Below, in pieces: positions 43,805 to 52,167 of a DNA stretch of 64,000 nt (positions are counted from its first letter, which is position 1; each line of letters starts with the position of its first letter). The translations under genes were made by a program, and so were the position numbers. Below the pieces are notes generated by a model. That model ran no database searches. It had not been told where the DNA came from and saw only the letters and a list, made by a program, of their open reading frames with translations. The stretch comes from Novosphingobium album (ex Liu et al. 2023) (GTDB lineage: Bacteria; Pseudomonadota; Alphaproteobacteria; Sphingomonadales; Sphingomonadaceae), in the NCBI RefSeq assembly GCF_029076845.1, contig NZ_JARESE010000001.1, positions 124,001 through 188,000 of the forward strand, in the 5' to 3' direction.

Positions 43805-44308
43805 ATGACCGACACCACGCCCGACAGCCTGATCCCTTACGATGAAATCGTGCAGGAAGCCCTGCGCGCGGTGGTGGGGCGCGTGCTGGGCCAGGTCGAG
43901 GCGTCGAGCGGCACGCTGCCGGGCAGCCACCACTTCTACATCACCTTCAAGACGGCCGCGCCCGGCGTTTCGGTGCCCAAGGAACTGCGCGAGCGCTTTC
44001 CCGACGAGATGACGATCGTCCTGCAGAACAAGTTCTGGGATCTCAACGTCAGCGACACCGGCTTTTCCGTGGGGCTGAGCTTCAACCAGATCCCGGCCAA
44101 GCTGGTGGTCCCGTTCGCCGCGATCACCGCTTTCGTCGATCCGGCGGTCGATTTCGGGCTGCAGTTCCAGGCCATGGTCGATGATGAGACGGCCAGCGCG
44201 AAAAGCGCCGCGGAAAACGACGGCGCGGAACGCGATGTCGTTTCGCGCATTTCCCCCAGCGAGGATGGATCGAACGTGGTTTCGGTCGACTTCGGCAAGA
44301 AGAAGTAA
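43805..44308 (+). CDS. sspB: ClpXP adaptor SspB (alphaproteobacterial type)
   Basis: A 167-residue protein that tethers ssrA-tagged peptides to ClpXP. The folded domain (about 10-120) contains I-P-Y-D-E-I-V-Q-E-A-L-R-A-V-V, G-S-H-H-F-Y-I-T-F-K-T, F-P-D-E-M-T-I-V-L-Q-N-K-F-W-D-L and the F-N-Q-I-P-A-K-L-V-V-P-F-A-A-I-T-A-F segment of the alpha class. The tail ends in V-V-S-V-D-F-G-K-K-K, the ClpX-binding motif on a flexible linker. Divergent from hisB, as in many sphingomonads. Confidence 0.9.
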   Translation: MTDTTPDSLIPYDEIVQEALRAVVGRVLGQVEASSGTLPGSHHFYITFKTAAPGVSVPKELRERFPDEMTIVLQNKFWDLNVSDTGFSVGLSFNQIPAKLVVPFAAITAFVDPAVDFGLQFQAMVDDETASAKSAAENDGAERDVVSRISPSEDGSNVVSVDFGKKK

Positions 44309-44339
44309 CCGGGCGGTGGACCCGGAAACGGGTGAACCG

Positions 44340-44894
44340 ATGGCGAAAGCAAGGCTCAAGCTGAAACCCGATGCCGCGGTCGCGGCGGTACCTGATGCCG
44401 CGGTCGCGGTGGCGAAGGACATTGCCGCCAAGGGCAAGACCGCCGCCGCGAAGGGAAAGGCGGTTGTCGCCAAGGGCAAGGCCAGCGCTGCCGCGAAGAT
44501 CAAGGACAGCGCCAGCGACCTGCACGGGCCCAGCCCCAACCCGCACACCAACCTGGTGATCGCCGACATCGCCTTGCGCGGCGGCACGATGCTGGCCCGC
44601 CGGGCGATCGAGCGCGGGCTGCTGGGCACGAAATACGCGCCGAACAAGGCCAAGGCGATTCTCAAGGGCCGCACCATGTCCGAAACGCTGCTGCACACGG
44701 CGGTGGCGAGAGTGGCGACCAGTTCTATCCCCGGCGCGCTGCTGGTGGGCGGCGGTCTGCTGGCCAAGACGCTCTACGATCGCGGCAAGGCGCGCAAGGC
44801 GAAGCGGGAAGGCGAAGCGGCGCTGCAGGACATGGCCGAGCGCGGCGCCGCGCAAGCGATCACCCCCGGCAGCGACAACGACGCTGAGGATTGA
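44340..44894 (+). CDS. Lys/Ala-rich protein with C-terminal hydrophobic segment
   Basis: A 184-residue protein from the ATG at 44340, 31 bases after sspB. The first 60 residues are a histone H1-like Lys/Ala stretch (A-A-K-G-K-T-A-A-A-K-G-K-A). The remainder is a conserved-looking domain with N-P-H-T-N-L-V-I-A-D-I-A-L-R-G-G and R-R-A-I-E-R-G-L-L, and a short hydrophobic stretch S-I-P-G-A-L-L-V-G-G-G-L-L at about 135-147. I recognise it as a sphingomonad hypothetical but have no function for it. It may bind nucleic acid or the membrane. Confidence 0.75.
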   Translation: MAKARLKLKPDAAVAAVPDAAVAVAKDIAAKGKTAAAKGKAVVAKGKASAAAKIKDSASDLHGPSPNPHTNLVIADIALRGGTMLARRAIERGLLGTKYAPNKAKAILKGRTMSETLLHTAVARVATSSIPGALLVGGGLLAKTLYDRGKARKAKREGEAALQDMAERGAAQAITPGSDNDAED

Positions 44895-44941
44895 GCGCCC
44901 AGCCCCCTTGATTTGACCGCGCCGCGTCGTCATCAGCGGGC

Positions 44942-45601
44942 ATGGCCAGCACACTCTCCCAGAAGCCCGACACGCTCCAGCGGCGCGGGCTGATGTTGAT
45001 CATGTCCTCGCCCTCCGGCGCGGGGAAGACCACGGTTTCGCGCATGTTGCTGGAACATGACGGCCACATCCGCATGTCGGTTTCGGTCACGACCCGCCCG
45101 CCCCGCCCCGGCGAAGTGGATGGCAAGGACTATTACTTCGTCGGCCAGGCCGAATTCGACCGGATGGTGGAAGACGGCGCCTTCCTCGAATGGGCTTTCG
45201 TTTTCGGGCATTGCTATGGCACGCCCAAGGCCGAAGTGAAGGCGGGCCTGCGGCAAGGGCACGATTTTCTGTTCGATATCGACTGGCAAGGCACGCAGCA
45301 GCTTTACCAGAAGCTGGAGACCGACGTGGTGCGCGTGTTCCTGCTGCCTCCCAGCATCGGCGAGCTGCGCCGCCGGCTGACCTCGCGCGGGACCGACAGC
45401 GCCGAAGTGATCGCCGGCCGCATGGCCCGCGCACAGGCGGAGATCAGCCACTGGGACGGCTATGATTATGTCGTGGTGAACGACGATATCGACACCTGCT
45501 TCGCCAAGGTGACGCAGATCCTTGCCGCCGAGCGGATGCGCCGCGCGCGCCAGACCGGGCTGATCGGTTTCGTGCGCGAACTGATGCATCCGGTGCCCTG
45601 A
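44942..45601 (+). CDS. gmk: Guanylate kinase
   Basis: A 219-residue kinase converting GMP to GDP with ATP. The P-loop S-S-P-S-G-A-G-K-T-T is at about 22-31. The GMP-binding segment follows with V-S-V-T-T-R-P-P-R-P-G-E-V-D-G-K-D-Y-Y-F-V near 44-65, and E-W-A-F-V-F-G-H-C-Y-G-T-P-K near 83-96. Asp in F-L-F-D-I-D-W-Q-G (about 115) completes it. The length is normal. It lies 47 bases after the Lys/Ala-rich gene and is followed by the long repeat element. Confidence 0.97.
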   Translation: MASTLSQKPDTLQRRGLMLIMSSPSGAGKTTVSRMLLEHDGHIRMSVSVTTRPPRPGEVDGKDYYFVGQAEFDRMVEDGAFLEWAFVFGHCYGTPKAEVKAGLRQGHDFLFDIDWQGTQQLYQKLETDVVRVFLLPPSIGELRRRLTSRGTDSAEVIAGRMARAQAEISHWDGYDYVVVNDDIDTCFAKVTQILAAERMRRARQTGLIGFVRELMHPVP

Positions 45602-45610
45602 GAGGCTGGA

Positions 45611-45748
45611 CGGGAAATGCGCCTCCCGGCGCATGGCGGCCCCAGCCCGCTCCTCCATCCGGCCTCCCACAGAGTATCATTCCGATGGGAGGCCGGATGG
45701 AGGAGCGGGCTGGGGCCGCAAGAAATGCGCTCTTCCGCGCATTTCCCA
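45611..45748. repeat. Double-hairpin repeat element, copy 2 (complete)
   Basis: The central inverted repeat is perfect over 34 bases (arms 45636-45669 and 45686-45719) around a 16-base loop. On the left, GGGAAATGCGC and GCGCAT form a small hairpin; on the right, GAAATGCGC (45722-45730) and GCGCATTTC (45737-45745) enclose TCTTCC. The inner ends of the arms (GGCCTCCCA / TGGGAGGCC) are identical to copy 1 at 29569. It lies nine bases after the gmk stop and 118 bases before dapD. Confidence 0.9.
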
Positions 45749-45865
45749 ATAGACTCTGAGAACCGGCCACCCACACCCACCCGGCGCAACCGCCCCTTGT
45801 CCTCGCGCGGCACAGGCGATAGGCGCTGCCGCGCGCAATCACGCCTTTTTTCCGGGGAGCCCGAA

Positions 45866-46702
45866 ATGTCCGAACTCGAAGCCGCGATCGAAGCCGCCTG
45901 GGAAGCCCGCGACGGCGTGACCCCGGCAAGCGCGGACGTGCGCAAGCTGGTCGAGGCGGCGCTGGCGCTGCTCGAAACCGGCGAGGCGCGCGTGGCCGAA
46001 CCGGACGGCGCGGGCGGCTGGACAGTGAACCAGTGGCTCAAGAAGGCGGTGCTGCTCTCGTTCCGGCTCAACGACAACGTGCTCGTGCCCGAAGGATCGG
46101 CCGGCGCCCCCGCGTTCGACAAGGTGCCGTCCAAGTTCGCCGGCTGGGACGAGGCGCGCTTCCGCGCCGCCGGCTTCCGCGTCGTGCCCGGCGCGGTGGC
46201 GCGGCAAGGCAGCTTCATCGGCAAAGGCGTGGTGCTGATGCCCAGCTTCGTCAACATCGGCGCCTATGTGGGCGAAAACGCGATGATCGACACCTGGGCA
46301 ACAGTGGGAAGCTGCGCGCAGATCGGCCGCAACGTGCACATCTCGGGCGGCGCGGGCATCGGCGGCGTGCTGGAGCCGCTGCAGGCCGGCCCGGTGGTGA
46401 TCGAGGACAATTGCTTCGTGGGCGCGCGCGCGGAAGTGGCCGAAGGCGTGGTGGTGGGCGAAGGATCGGTGCTGTCGATGGGTGTGTTCATCGGCGCTTC
46501 GACCAAGATCGTCGATCGCGCCACGGGCGCCGTGCACATGGGTCGCGTGCCGCCCTATTCGGTGGTCGTGCCCGGATCATTGCCCGGCAAGCCCCTGCCC
46601 GACGGAACGCCCGGCCCGTCGCTCTATTGCGCCGTCATCGTCAAGACGGTGGACGCGCAGACCCGTTCCAAGACCGGGATCAACGAGCTGCTGCGCGACT
46701 GA
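45866..46702 (+). CDS. dapD: Tetrahydrodipicolinate N-succinyltransferase
   Basis: A 278-residue enzyme of lysine and diaminopimelate synthesis; start ATG at 45866 after GGGGAG. Residues about 100-240 form the left-handed parallel beta helix of hexapeptide repeats ([30 protein letters not shown]). The conserved G-G-V-L-E-P and the C-terminal Y-C-A-V-I-V-K segment fit the family. It transfers succinyl from CoA. Length agrees with DapD proteins (about 275-285). Confidence 0.97.
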   Translation: MSELEAAIEAAWEARDGVTPASADVRKLVEAALALLETGEARVAEPDGAGGWTVNQWLKKAVLLSFRLNDNVLVPEGSAGAPAFDKVPSKFAGWDEARFRAAGFRVVPGAVARQGSFIGKGVVLMPSFVNIGAYVGENAMIDTWATVGSCAQIGRNVHISGGAGIGGVLEPLQAGPVVIEDNCFVGARAEVAEGVVVGEGSVLSMGVFIGASTKIVDRATGAVHMGRVPPYSVVVPGSLPGKPLPDGTPGPSLYCAVIVKTVDAQTRSKTGINELLRD

Positions 46703-46797
46703 CCGGGTGCCTGCCGCGCCGCGCGGCGGAACGGCGCCGCGCCTGGGGCGTTCTATCCTTATCCCTCGCGTAACGCGGCGGATCGAGGAGAAGCGTC

Positions 46798-47004
46798 ATG
46801 GAGCAGCACGGACAGGAAATTCACATCGACGAGGAAGCCGCGCGTGGCGGCAGCACGCCGCACATCGTGCGTTATGTCCTGATCGTCAGCATGGGGCTGG
46901 CGATCATCGCGCTTTCGACCATCTGGATCACTGGCGCGCTGACCGGCCCGCAGACTTCGGGCGAAGCGGCCAACCCCGCCCCGGCGGCCGAAATGCGCGG
47001 ATAA
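46798..47004 (+). CDS. Small single-pass membrane protein
   Basis: A 68-residue protein with an acidic N-terminus (E-Q-H-G-Q-E-I-H-I-D-E-E), one helix at about 25-46 (Y-V-L-I-V-S-M-G-L-A-I-I-A-L-S-T-I-W-I-T-G-A-L) and an Ala/Pro-rich tail. AGGAGAAG precedes the ATG. This matches small sphingomonad membrane proteins of unknown role. The DUF1810 gene begins one base after its stop. Confidence 0.7.
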   Translation: MEQHGQEIHIDEEAARGGSTPHIVRYVLIVSMGLAIIALSTIWITGALTGPQTSGEAANPAPAAEMRG

Positions 47005-47005
47005 T

Positions 47006-47422
47006 GTGAGCGGCCTGGCGCGTTTCGTCGCGGCGCAGGCCCCGGTCTATCGGCAAGCGCTGGCCGAATTGCGCGCGGGCGAGAAGCGCGGCCACTGGAT
47101 GTGGTTCATCTTCCCGCAGATCGCCGGCCTGGGCCACTCGGCCACCGCGCGCTTCTTCGCCATCGCCGACCGGGCCGAGGCGCGCGCCTATCTGGCGCAT
47201 GACGTGCTCGGGCCAAGGCTGGGCGAATGCACCGATGCCATGCTCGGCTGGGCGGGCCAGCGCGATGCCGCAGCGATCCTGGGGCCGATCGACGCGCTGA
47301 AGTTCGCCAGTTCGATGACGCTGTTCGAAGCGGCGGGCGGCGATGTCCGCTTTGCGCGCGCCATCGCCGCGTTCCACGGCGGCGCGCGCGACGAAAGGAC
47401 GCTGGCCCTGCTGGGCCAATAA
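47006..47422 (+). CDS. DUF1810 family protein (YbiA-like neighbourhood type)
   Basis: A 138-residue protein starting GTG, one base after the preceding stop, so probably coupled. The DUF1810 motif is clear: V-Y-R-Q-A-L-A-E-L-R-A-G-E-K-R-G-H-W-M-W-F-I-F-P-Q-I-A-G-L-G at 15-44, then Y-L-A-H-D-V-L-G-P-R-L and D-A-L-K-F-A-S-S-M-T-L-F. The W-M-W-F-I-F-P-Q core is diagnostic. The function is unknown; relatives are often near stress or calpastatin-like genes. Confidence 0.9.
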   Translation: MSGLARFVAAQAPVYRQALAELRAGEKRGHWMWFIFPQIAGLGHSATARFFAIADRAEARAYLAHDVLGPRLGECTDAMLGWAGQRDAAAILGPIDALKFASSMTLFEAAGGDVRFARAIAAFHGGARDERTLALLGQ

Positions 47423-47439
47423 GGGCATGGCTGGCGCCC

Positions 47440-47874
47440 ATGGGCCAGCTTCTGAATGAATTCGCGATTTCCACGGCGATGGTGGTGCTTTGCGTGGCGG
47501 TCCACGGGCTGGGGCTGTTCACGCTCAACCGCAGGCTGCACAGCGAAGCGGCGATCGAGCGCCTGCGCCGCATCAATCCGCTTTCGCGGCGCGGCGCGGC
47601 TTTCACGCTGGCCATCGTCATTGCCATGCTGGCGCTGCACGGGATCGAGATCTGGGCTTTCGCTTTCCTCTACATGATCGTGGATGCCGTGCCGGGCCTG
47701 GAGCGCTCGCTCTATTTCTCGACGATTTCCTATTCCACCGTGGGCTATAGCGATCTGCACATCGCCGAGCGCTGGCGCCTGCTGGGCGCATTCGAAAGCA
47801 TTCTGGGCATGTTCCTGATGGGCTGGTCCACCGCGTTCTTCTTCCGAATGCTCGGGCGGATCGACGCGCACTGA
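47440..47874 (+). CDS. Two-helix ion channel protein with TVGYSD filter
   Basis: A 144-residue membrane protein from the ATG at 47440. Helices at about 8-28 and 52-75 flank the pore helix and the filter S-T-V-G-Y-S-D (about 98-104), followed by a helix at 112-134. The filter is the K+ channel sequence with Ser replacing the second Gly of G-Y-G-D, a change seen in prokaryotic channel-like proteins and often linked to altered selectivity. There is no cytoplasmic sensor domain. The function is probably ion conductance; specificity is uncertain. Confidence 0.8.
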   Translation: MGQLLNEFAISTAMVVLCVAVHGLGLFTLNRRLHSEAAIERLRRINPLSRRGAAFTLAIVIAMLALHGIEIWAFAFLYMIVDAVPGLERSLYFSTISYSTVGYSDLHIAERWRLLGAFESILGMFLMGWSTAFFFRMLGRIDAH

Positions 47875-47905
47875 CCGGACGCGGCAGCGGGCCACGGCCC
47901 GGCGC

Positions 47906-48646
47906 TCAGCCGAACATCGCCAGCGCCGCCTCGCGCTCGGCCGGATAGCGCTTCGCCACGATCGAGAGCAGCAGGCGGCGGGCTGAGCCCGCGCTGCGCT
48001 CGGCAACGCGGGAGACATAGTCCGCGCGCTGGCGGTACATCGCTTCCACCAGCGCGCGGTCATAAGTGGGATCCTCGCGCGCGAAAGCGGTGTCCACGCG
48101 CTCGACCGCTTCGGCCAGCACCCCGGCCGCGCCGCCATGCTGCACGGCGGCCGACCAGGTAGCATCGCGCACCGCCACATGGCGCGAATCGAGATCGAGC
48201 CCGGTGCGCCGCAGCACGGCAGCCACCACCGGCCGGTAATGCGTGCGCTCGATAAAGGCGTGCTGTGCCTCGGCGAAAGCATCGGGCTCCCGCGCCGCCA
48301 CGGCTTGCCAGGCCGCCGCGAAGGCGGGCGAGCCCGGCGCGAGGCCGGCGAAGTCCCCCTGCCAGAGCGCGCCCTCGCCGCCCAGGAACGCCGTGACCGT
48401 GCCGGCCCGGCTGGAAAGCTGGTAGAGGCCATAGGATACGCCGCCCGGATCGCCGGTTCCGCTGGAAACCGTGCCCGGCCCGCGCGTGCCGCTTTCGAAG
48501 CGGGCGGACAGTGCGCCGAGCCGGGGCGCGGCGTCGGTCGGTTCCAGCGCCCGGTCGATCGCCCGATCGATCGCGCCCACTTCGGCCTGGGTGAACCCGC
48601 GCCCCAGGATGGCGCGAACGGCATCGAAGATCGGCTTTCTGTTCAT
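47906..48646 (-). CDS. VgrG3-type muramidase/lysozyme-like protein
   Basis: A 246-residue soluble protein. The region about 40-160 has the pattern of the C-terminal muramidase domain of VgrG3-like type VI effectors and related phage lysozymes: L-S-A-R-F-E-S-G-T-R-G-P-G-T-V-S-S-G-T-G-D-P-G-G-V-S-Y-G-L-Y-Q-L-S-S, then A-F-A-A-A-W-Q-A-V-A and E-A-Q-H-A-F-I-E-R-T-H-Y. The Glu in F-E-S-G is the likely catalytic acid. No signal peptide, VgrG domain or immunity gene is adjacent. It could be a prophage remnant or a domesticated lysozyme; export is unclear. Confidence 0.7.
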   Translation of the reverse strand: MNRKPIFDAVRAILGRGFTQAEVGAIDRAIDRALEPTDAAPRLGALSARFESGTRGPGTVSSGTGDPGGVSYGLYQLSSRAGTVTAFLGGEGALWQGDFAGLAPGSPAFAAAWQAVAAREPDAFAEAQHAFIERTHYRPVVAAVLRRTGLDLDSRHVAVRDATWSAAVQHGGAAGVLAEAVERVDTAFAREDPTYDRALVEAMYRQRADYVSRVAERSAGSARRLLLSIVAKRYPAEREAALAMFG

Positions 48647-48988
48647 GATATGTTCCTAACAGCCCGCCCGTCTTGTGACGGCTGCGCGGCGTGTAGGAAA
48701 GGGAAAATTGCCAGCGGCAAGACGGGAACCGCCGGCTGGTGCCACGGCCGCCCACGCGGCCCGGTACAAGCCAGCCCCCTGGCCCGGCCTGACGATCCCC
48801 TTCATCGTCGCGCCAGCGCCGGCGGCTCCAGTCGGATACGGCGACATGGCCGCCGTTCCCCAGGCCCGTCGGGATAGGCTGAAAGGGTTGCGCGATTCTT
48901 AAATGACCGGGTTTCCGCGCTTCGCCGGGACAAGCGCTGCCGGGCAGACGCCTGTCAGCAATCCCGACTCGGCGGGCTTAGGCTCAAC
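48647..48988. other. Intergenic stretch, nothing recognised
   Basis: About 340 bases between the muramidase gene start and the convergent end of the SRPBCC gene. Short frames here have no protein-like features. Confidence 0.4.
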
Positions 48989-49504
48989 TCAGGCCGGGCG
49001 CCCGCGCCACTTGCGTTCGGCCACCGCCTTGAGCGCGAGGTTCATCGCTTCCAGCCCTTGCCGCACCCGCTCCCCCACCGTGCGGGAGAGCAGCAGCCCC
49101 ACTGGCCCGCCCATGATCTCGGCATTGGCCACCGCGCACCGCGTCGGCGAGATCTCGTCCAGTTCGACGAAGCGGAGTGCCTTGAGCATCCCGCCCAGCG
49201 ACGACACCCCGTATTCGAGCAGCTCGTTCTGCCGCACGGCATAGACCTCGGCACTGCCCTTGTGCGGCTTCAGCCCCGGCACGGCGACGGTGAAGCGGAT
49301 CGTCGCGCCCGGCTCGGCCGCGCCGGCGGTCTGCGTGTAGAGCGGGTTCCAGCTTCCCCAGCCCTCGAAATCGGCGATGAAATCCCAGACCAGCTCGGGC
49401 GGCGCCTCGATCGTGACGCGATGGCCCACGCAGCGTCCCTTGATCCGGCCGGGAGCCGCGCCCGCGCCCGCGAAATCATCGTCATCGCGCGGCGGCGCGG
49501 TCAT
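48989..49504 (-). CDS. SRPBCC-fold (polyketide cyclase/START-like) protein
   Basis: A 171-residue protein starting at 49504, overlapping the stop of the LLM gene by one base (TAATG), hence coupled to it. The fold signature is in V-T-I-E-A-P-P-E-L-V-W-D-F-I-A-D-F-E-G-W-G-S-W-N-P-L-Y at about 30-56, followed by the long C-terminal helix (V-G-E-R-V-R-Q-G-L-E-A-M-N-L-A-L-K). The hydrophobic cavity binds lipids or aromatic polyketides in relatives. Coupling suggests a shared ligand with the LLM enzyme; this is inference. Confidence 0.85.
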   Translation of the reverse strand: MTAPPRDDDDFAGAGAAPGRIKGRCVGHRVTIEAPPELVWDFIADFEGWGSWNPLYTQTAGAAEPGATIRFTVAVPGLKPHKGSAEVYAVRQNELLEYGVSSLGGMLKALRFVELDEISPTRCAVANAEIMGGPVGLLLSRTVGERVRQGLEAMNLALKAVAERKWRGRPA

Positions 49505-50367
49505 TACAGCAGCGCCTTGGCCAGATCGCGCCACTGCGGCCGGAGCACGGCGAAATCGCCCACCGGCCCACCCGCGATCACCTGAAGGCAGACATGGTCC
49601 GCGCCGGCCTTGAGATGTTCGGCCACGCGCGCCGCCGCCACGCCGGCATCGCCGATCGCGAACAGCGCGTGGAGCAGCCGGTCGTCCAGGTTGTCGATCT
49701 CGGCCTCGGAAAAGGCCAGCCGCTGCCAGTTGTTCCGGTAATTGGGCAGCCGCCGGTATTGCGCCAGCGCGCCCACCGCCAGCTCGCGCGCCTTGGCCGG
49801 ATCGCTTTCCAGGATCACGCCCTGCTCGGGCGCCAGCAGCTTGCCGGGGCCCAGGATCGCGCGCGCCTGCGCGGTGTGTTCCGGGCTGACCAGATAGGGA
49901 TGCGCGCCCGCCGTCCGCTCGCCCGAAAGCGCGACCATCCTGGGGCCCAGCGCGGCCAGGCAGGTCTGGTCCATCGCCATCCCGGCGGCGGCGAGCCCAT
50001 CGAGGAAGGCGCGGGCCACTTCCAGCGGCTTGCCCCACTGCTCGCCGATGATCGGGCCATGGCTGACGCCGAGCCCCAGCAGCGTGCGGGCCTTGTGCGC
50101 ATCGGGCAGCGCGGCGAACCAGGCCGCCAGATCGGCCGGCCGGTGCCGCCACATGTTGATGATCCCGGTGGCGATCGTGGCGCGGCTGGTCACGCCCAGC
50201 AGGCGTTCGACATCGGCCGGCACGCCATCATCGACCCCACCGGGAATCCACAGCGCGCCAAAACCCAGCTCATCCAGCTCGGCGGCGGCCTCGTTCGCCT
50301 GCGCCTTGTCGCCGAAGCGCAGTTCGAGCGACCAGATGCCAACCTTGCCGACAGCGGGCACGCTCAT
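49504..50367 (-). CDS. LLM-class (F420- or FMN-dependent) oxidoreductase, TIGR03620-like
   Basis: A 287-residue TIM barrel from the ATG at 50367. The family start V-G-I-W-S-L-E-L-R-F-G-D-K-A-Q-A-N-E-A-A-A-E-L-D-E-L-G-F-G-A-L-W-I-P-G-G is clear, as are A-T-G-I-I-N-M-W-R-H-R-P and L-L-G-L-G-V-S-H-G-P-I-I. Actinobacterial relatives use F420, but several alphaproteobacterial ones use flavin, so the cofactor is uncertain. It is followed by the coupled SRPBCC gene and preceded by 199 bases to the divergent GMC gene. Confidence 0.85.
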   Translation of the reverse strand: MSVPAVGKVGIWSLELRFGDKAQANEAAAELDELGFGALWIPGGVDDGVPADVERLLGVTSRATIATGIINMWRHRPADLAAWFAALPDAHKARTLLGLGVSHGPIIGEQWGKPLEVARAFLDGLAAAGMAMDQTCLAALGPRMVALSGERTAGAHPYLVSPEHTAQARAILGPGKLLAPEQGVILESDPAKARELAVGALAQYRRLPNYRNNWQRLAFSEAEIDNLDDRLLHALFAIGDAGVAAARVAEHLKAGADHVCLQVIAGGPVGDFAVLRPQWRDLAKALL

Positions 50368-50566
50368 GCCCCCACCTGCCCGGCGGCCGGCGCGTGGCGA
50401 TATCCTGGCTGCATCCGTCACTCTCCCGAACGATGTCCCGCTTGCGGAAATGCCTGCAATCTGGCCCCCCGGCAAGGCGCTTCAAGCGGGTTGCGACGCA
50501 CGGGTGCGCATCATCGTCGGAGCGGAGGCTTGATCGCGGGCGCGGCCGGGCCTAGCCGATGCGGCG

Positions 50567-52159
50567 ATGGAAGAATTCGATTATATCGTCGTCGGCGGCG
50601 GCAGCGCCGGCTGCGTGCTGGCCAATCGCCTGAGCGCCGATCCGCGCAACCGCGTGCTGCTGCTCGAAGCGGGCGGCAAGGACGATTACATCTGGATTCG
50701 CGTGCCGGTGGGCTATCTCTACTGCATCGGCAATCCGCGCACCGACTGGTGCATGTCCACCGATGCCGAGGCAGGCTTGAACGGCCGCGCGCTGAAATAT
50801 CCGCGCGGCAAGGTGCTGGGCGGCTGCTCGTCGATCAACGGCATGATCTACATGCGCGGGCAGGCCGCCGATTATGACGGCTGGCGCCAGTCCGGCAATC
50901 CCGGCTGGGGTTGGGACGATGTCCTGCCCTATTTCAAGCGGGCCGAGGACCATTATGACGGCGCCAGCGATTTCCACGGCGCCGGCGGCGAGATCCGCGT
51001 GGAACGGCAGCGCCTGCGCTGGGATATCCTGGAAGCCTTCCGCGAGGCGGCGACGCAATACGGCCTGCCCGCGATCGACGATTTCAACACCGGCGACAAC
51101 CTGGGATCGAGCTTCTTCCAGGTGACGCAGCGCAAGGGCTGGCGCTGGAGCGCGGCCGATGCCTTCCTCAAGCCTGTGCGCACCCGCGCCAACCTGAAAG
51201 TCGTCACCGGCGCGCTGGTCGATCGCGTGCTGATCGCGCAAGGGCGCGCCGTGGGCGTCGCCTGGCGCCTGGCCAGCACGTCGCATGCCGCCCGGGCGCG
51301 CGGCGAAGTGCTGCTGGCGGCCGGCGCGATCGGCTCTCCGGCGATTCTCGAACGCAGCGGCATCGGCGATGCGCGGCGCCTGGCCGGGATCGGCATCGCC
51401 CCGGTGCTCGATCGCCCGGAAGTGGGCGCCAACTTGCAGGATCACCTGCAATTGCGCTGCGCCTATCGCGTGGCCGGCGTGCCTACGCTGAACCAGCGGG
51501 CCGGCAACCTGCTGGGCAAGGCGCTGATCGGGCTGGAATATGCGCTGCGTCGCAGCGGCCCGATGGCGATGGCACCCAGCCAGCTTGGCGTCTTCGCGAA
51601 GAGCGATCCGCGCTTCGCCACCGCCAACCTGGAATACCACGTCCAGCCGCTCAGCCTCGAAGCGTTCGGCGGCGCGCTGGATGCGTTTCCCGCCTTCACC
51701 GCCAGCGTCTGCAACTTGCGGCCCGAAAGCCGGGGGACGACGCGCATCGCCTCGGCCGATGCCGCGGCCGCGCCCAGCATCCGGCCCAATTACCTGGCCG
51801 CTGAGGAAGACCGCCGCGTCGCCGCCGAGGCAATCCGCATCACCCGCGCCATCGTCGCCCAGCCCGCGCTTGCCGCCTATGGCCCCCGGGAAGTGCGCCC
51901 CGGCCCCGCTTACCAGACCGAGGCCGATCTGGTGCGCGCCGCCGGCGAGATCGGCACCACCATCTTCCACCCGGTGGGCACGGCGGCCATGGGCAGCGTG
52001 GTCGACCACCGGCTGAAAGTCCAGGGCATCGCCGGGCTGCGCGTGATCGATGCCTCGGTCATGCCCACGATCACTTCGGGCAACACCAACGCGCCCGTCA
52101 TGATGATCGCCGAAAAGGGCGCGGAAATGGTGCTCGAAGCCGCGCGCAGCCCGGAGTAG
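50567..52159 (+). CDS. GMC-family FAD-dependent oxidoreductase (choline dehydrogenase-like)
   Basis: A 530-residue flavoprotein. The FAD-binding beta-alpha-beta unit is at residues 4-36 (D-Y-I-V-V-G-G-G-S-A-G-C-V-L-A-N-R-L). GMC signature 1 follows near 80-95 (P-R-G-K-V-L-G-G-C-S-S-I-N-G-M-I-Y-M-R-G), signature 2 near 250-265 (G-A-I-G-S-P-A-I-L-E-R-S-G-I-G), and the catalytic His is in F-H-P-V-G-T-A-A-M-G near 465. It oxidises an alcohol; the substrate is unknown. It is not followed by a cytochrome gene. Length fits the family. Confidence 0.93.
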   Translation: MEEFDYIVVGGGSAGCVLANRLSADPRNRVLLLEAGGKDDYIWIRVPVGYLYCIGNPRTDWCMSTDAEAGLNGRALKYPRGKVLGGCSSINGMIYMRGQAADYDGWRQSGNPGWGWDDVLPYFKRAEDHYDGASDFHGAGGEIRVERQRLRWDILEAFREAATQYGLPAIDDFNTGDNLGSSFFQVTQRKGWRWSAADAFLKPVRTRANLKVVTGALVDRVLIAQGRAVGVAWRLASTSHAARARGEVLLAAGAIGSPAILERSGIGDARRLAGIGIAPVLDRPEVGANLQDHLQLRCAYRVAGVPTLNQRAGNLLGKALIGLEYALRRSGPMAMAPSQLGVFAKSDPRFATANLEYHVQPLSLEAFGGALDAFPAFTASVCNLRPESRGTTRIASADAAAAPSIRPNYLAAEEDRRVAAEAIRITRAIVAQPALAAYGPREVRPGPAYQTEADLVRAAGEIGTTIFHPVGTAAMGSVVDHRLKVQGIAGLRVIDASVMPTITSGNTNAPVMMIAEKGAEMVLEAARSPE

Positions 52160-52167
52160 ACGCGAAG

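Noticed and set aside
48675..48902. 75-codon frame before the SRPBCC gene
   Set aside because: Arg/Ala/Pro-rich, no start context and no conserved features.
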